From Burkholderiales bacterium (GTDB taxonomy: Bacteria > Pseudomonadota > Gammaproteobacteria > Burkholderiales > Burkholderiaceae_F), in the NCBI GenBank assembly GCA_021298875.1, contig JAJTHJ010000385.1, positions 1 through 15,319 on the forward strand: a DNA stretch of 15,319 bases, given 5' to 3'. Positions 13,354 through 15,319 of the stretch are shown here, piece after piece (position 1 is the stretch's first letter; every line of letters starts with the position of its first letter). The position numbers were made by a program, and so were the translations under genes. The notes under the pieces were generated by a model. It saw only the letters and a program-made list of their open reading frames with translations. It was not told where the DNA came from and searched no databases.

Positions 13354-14211
13354 TTAGCCGACTTCGGCCTTGGCCTCACCCTGCGCGATCAAGCGACTGA
13401 CGCGCGACACCGACAACCCGGTGGCCCGCGCGATCGCGGTTTGCGTGTAGCCGCCTTCGCGATACGCGCGCCGGATGCCGCTGTCGCAGTCGGCGCCGTT
13501 CAGGTAGGACTCCAGTGGCCGCGCCGCCGACGCTCGGCGCTGGGCGCGTGGCACTTCCACCGACGCCGGGCGCCCGAACCGCGCCTGCATCTGCGCGGCA
13601 AACTCCGGCGAGCCCAAGTAAATCTGCCCGACCAGCGCCTCGGTCCACAGTGCCGCGTCGCGGCCCGCGTTGACGTAGCCGGCGTAGGCCGCCGGCCCGT
13701 CCCGGCGCGGCGCGCGCGGTGCCAGCCGCTGGTGCAGTTCCCGGCTGTTGAGCCACGGCGGGCCATCCGCAAGGCCGGCGTGCGCCCGGTAGCTGCTCCA
13801 CGACCAGTCCTGCGCGCGGGCCGCCAGCGCCGCCCGCACGGGGTTCAAATCGACGTAACGGCACACGGCCAGGAAGTAAGCGTCGCGATCGACCAGGATC
13901 GCCTTGAACCGCCCCTGGAACAAGTGACCGACCTTGCGGTGGCGGCGGTTGAAGTGCTGTGTGTACACCCCGTTGACGTGCCGCATCAGCCGCGACAAAT
14001 TGGGCCGGCGGGTCTGCAGCACGAAGTGGCAGTGATTGCCCATCAGGCAGTAGGCAAAGGCTTCGGCGTCGAAGCGCTCCAGCCCCTGCGCGAGTACGTC
14101 GAGCAGCGCCTGACGGTCGGCGTCGTCGACGAAGATCGGCTCGCGCCGGTCCCCGCGCGCCGTCACGTGGTACAGCGCGCCTTCGAATTCAAGCCGCAGC
14201 GGACGGGACAC
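13354..14211 (-). CDS. REP-associated tyrosine transposase (RAYT, Y1_Tnp/IS200-like) with C-terminal HTH
   Basis: RAYT proteins are single-strand DNA nucleases/transposases of the HUH class thought to mobilise REP palindromes. The 285-aa protein starts SRPLRLEFEGALYHVTARGDRREPIFVDD, standard for the family. The HUH motif is His60-Cys-His62 in MGNHCHFVLQTRR. The catalytic tyrosine is Tyr119 in AVCRYVDLNPVRA, and GHLFQGRFKAILVDRD lies between. A C-terminal helix-turn-helix (YTQTAIARATGLSVSRVSRLI, about 255-275 in two parts) is as in longer family members. The start is GTG at 14209-14211; no ATG fits the conserved N-terminus. The upstream flank (14231-14257) has a motif ending AAGACCTGACCCC that I associate from memory with such genes. 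It abuts a truncated istA, so it marks an insertion or deletion junction. Confidence 0.92.
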   Translation of the reverse strand: MSRPLRLEFEGALYHVTARGDRREPIFVDDADRQALLDVLAQGLERFDAEAFAYCLMGNHCHFVLQTRRPNLSRLMRHVNGVYTQHFNRRHRKVGHLFQGRFKAILVDRDAYFLAVCRYVDLNPVRAALAARAQDWSWSSYRAHAGLADGPPWLNSRELHQRLAPRAPRRDGPAAYAGYVNAGRDAALWTEALVGQIYLGSPEFAAQMQARFGRPASVEVPRAQRRASAARPLESYLNGADCDSGIRRAYREGGYTQTAIARATGLSVSRVSRLIAQGEAKAEVG

Positions 14212-14220
14212 GCACCCAGA

Positions 14221-15012
14221 CTACGCGCATAGGAGGCAAAAGGCAAGACCTGACCCCTCGCACCCATGCCCCTCGCACCCATTCTCGTGGCTCTGGCCGA
14301 GATTGTTGCGGCTCGCGCGCATGCCGTAGTGCTCGCACAGCTCGCGGTACCGTCTCGTCAGCTCTTCGTGCTCGGCCAGATTGTTGAACGCCGCCGACAG
14401 GCTGTCGGTGCGGTGCTCCTCGGGCACGCCGCCGGCCATCCACAGCGCGTCCTGCAGCCCCGCAGTCAGCGCCTGGAAGCTCTCGCCGCCGAGAACCACG
14501 CGAGCGTGGCGCCAGCCACTGTGGGCGAAGGTGAACTGGTACAGCCGGTGCGGCAACGCGATGCCGGCGATGCTGATACCTAGCTCGTCGGCGACGGTGA
14601 AGTCGGACAGGCCGAGCCTGCCTGGCGGATGTTCCTGGGCGAAGAAGATCTCGCGCTCGTCGCCGTTCTCGGCTCGCCACTGCCGTACCCGGCGCTGCAG
14701 GGTCCGCAGTACCGACTCATCGAAGCGTTCGGGATGGCGGCGTTGCAGCTCTTCGAGCACCGTGATGGCCATCAGCGTCGGCGCGGCGCTGAGCATCGGC
14801 ACGACCTCGACGTCCCACACTTCGCTGAGCGGATCGGCGCGCGTGCGCCAGTGTCGCGGTGGACGCTGCGAAGGCAACGTCACTGTGGATTCGATGCGCC
14901 TGGCGCTGCTCACGCTGATGCCTGTCTTGGCCGCGGCAGCCTCCTGCGTGTGCTTGCCGCGCAGTTCCTTGTACTTGGTCACTTGTAGGTCCGTTATGCG
15001 ATTGCCGGGCAC
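14221..15012 (-). pseudogene. istA: IS21-family transposase IstA, 3'-truncated
   Basis: IstA is the DDE transposase of IS21-type elements and normally acts with the ATPase IstB. The N-terminus VPGNRITDLQVTKYKEL opens an HTH region (to about 45, GISVSSARRIE). The catalytic core has Asp137 (GRLGLSDFTVADE) and Asp203 (EEHRTDSLSAAFNNL). The sequence follows the family up to RASRNNLGQSHENG (232-245) and then changes to CEGHGCEGSGLAFCLLCA before a TAG. The third catalytic residue, the Glu that should follow ENG by about three positions, and everything downstream, including istB, are missing. The GTG start at 15010-15012 has AGGAGG upstream at good spacing. The protein must be inactive as a transposase. 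The break lies at the 15-bp duplication next to the RAYT gene. Confidence 0.9.
14254..14283. repeat. 15-bp tandem duplication at the RAYT/IS21 junction
   Basis: CCCCTCGCACCCAT occurs at 14254-14267 and again at 14269-14282, a period of 15 bp with one changed base at the end. The right copy runs into istA coding sequence and the left copy runs into the RAYT upstream flank, so the duplication marks the junction of the two elements. Confidence 0.8.
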
Positions 15013-15136
15013 CGTGGCTGCCTCCTCCTGAGAGGCAAACCACTGTAGGGCCCAACCGCAAAACGCACGCCCGGCGGCGTGCGTCAACCGCTCAAGATAG
15101 TTGTCGTCGACCGGTCAAGATAATTGTCGTCCGCCA
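14279..15136 (-). mobile_element. Partial IS21-family insertion sequence (5' end plus most of istA)
   Basis: The element is read right to left. Its outer end lies near 15131-15136, shown by two 22-bp direct repeats of the kind IS21 elements carry at their tips and by the break in the neighbouring reading frame. It continues through a 74-bp leader and istA to the junction with the RAYT flank near 14278. istB and the other end are absent from the window. The outer boundary is estimated to within a few bases. Confidence 0.7.
15087..15131. repeat. Two 22-bp direct repeats at the IS21 end
   Basis: The copies at 15087-15108 and 15110-15131 read ACCGsTCAAGATArTTGTCGTC with 20 of 22 bases equal and one base between them. 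Multiple short repeats inside each end are a known IS21 trait, where they serve as transposase-binding sites. Confidence 0.8.
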
Positions 15137-15319
15137 TCACGCCGCGTTTCTTCCCGCGCGGCGTATCGCGGCCAAGACGCCGGATCGGTCCGCAGCTGGC
15201 GTCCGATCCAGTGCACCAGCGATACCGGCACCGAGGCATCGGGGAGCAACCCCTGCCCGGCGTGTATCGTGCCCTCGTCTTCCTCATTTCCGACCTCCTT
15301 GCCCAAATTGAACCACGCA
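15115..15319 (-). pseudogene. Probable Tn3-type transposase (DUF4158-like) fragment, interrupted by IS21 and open at the window edge
   Basis: The minus-strand frame enters from the right edge and stays open to a TGA at 15115-15117 that lies inside the IS21 end. Its best recognisable part is VSLVHWIGRQLRTDPASWPRYAAREETRRDG. This resembles the N-terminal region of Tn3-type transposases, where a segment like YAxRxxTRREH follows a QL...W stretch. The match stops after ETRRD, just where the IS21 terminal repeats begin (about 15136), as if the IS had inserted there. The part before it (NEEDEGTIHAGQGLLPDAS) I do not recognise. The family call is from memory and moderate; another unknown protein fragment is possible. 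Confidence 0.5.

Overview
The window looks like chromosome of a high-GC betaproteobacterium. The evidence is gene order and protein type: petA-petB-petC-sspA, and hisC-hisB-hisH-hisA-hisF-hisI-hisE-hinT-tatA-tatB-tatC, are arrangements typical of Betaproteobacteria, and the cytochrome b and Rieske sequences are of the beta/gamma type. I do not assign a genus.

Layout, left to right. (1) 1-3230, minus strand: start of sspA (runs off the left edge), then petC, petB and petA, a complete cytochrome bc1 complex transcribed petA>petB>petC>sspA. (2) 3444-5032, plus strand: mscL and a membrane-anchored single-PDZ HtrA/Deg protease. (3) 5037-12482, minus strand: one long block read from right to left, hisC, hisB, hisH, hisA, hisF, hisI, hisE, hinT, tatA, tatB, tatC and a Sel1-repeat protein with a frameshift. 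Many of these genes overlap by ATGA or lie within a few bases. Three spacers (tatA/tatB, hisA/hisH, hisH/hisB) are longer and hold repeats, palindromes or G-runs. (4) 12501-15319, minus strand: accessory DNA directly upstream of hisC, where hisD and hisG often lie. It holds a vapBC-type toxin-antitoxin pair, a REP-associated tyrosine transposase (RAYT), an IS21-family istA that lost its 3' part at the RAYT boundary, and a probable Tn3-type transposase fragment interrupted by the IS21 end.

How the genes relate. The Rieske protein PetA has a twin-arginine motif, so the bc1 operon probably depends on the TatABC translocase encoded about 2.5 kb away. HisH and HisF form the glutamine-dependent cyclase, HisI and HisE precede it in the pathway together with HisA, and HisB and HisC follow. 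hisG and hisD are not in the window. hisC now lies 18 bp behind vapC, so vapBC transcription may reach the his genes.

Most of the window is housekeeping. I found no convincing new multi-gene system. The points most worth a second look are the variant quinol-oxidation site of the bc1 complex (PVWY plus a Rieske Tyr-to-Phe change), heptamer repeats in the ribosome-binding position of tatB and hisH, a REP-like palindrome in the same window as a RAYT, the one-base frameshift in the Sel1 gene, and the layered mobile elements next to vapBC and hisC.
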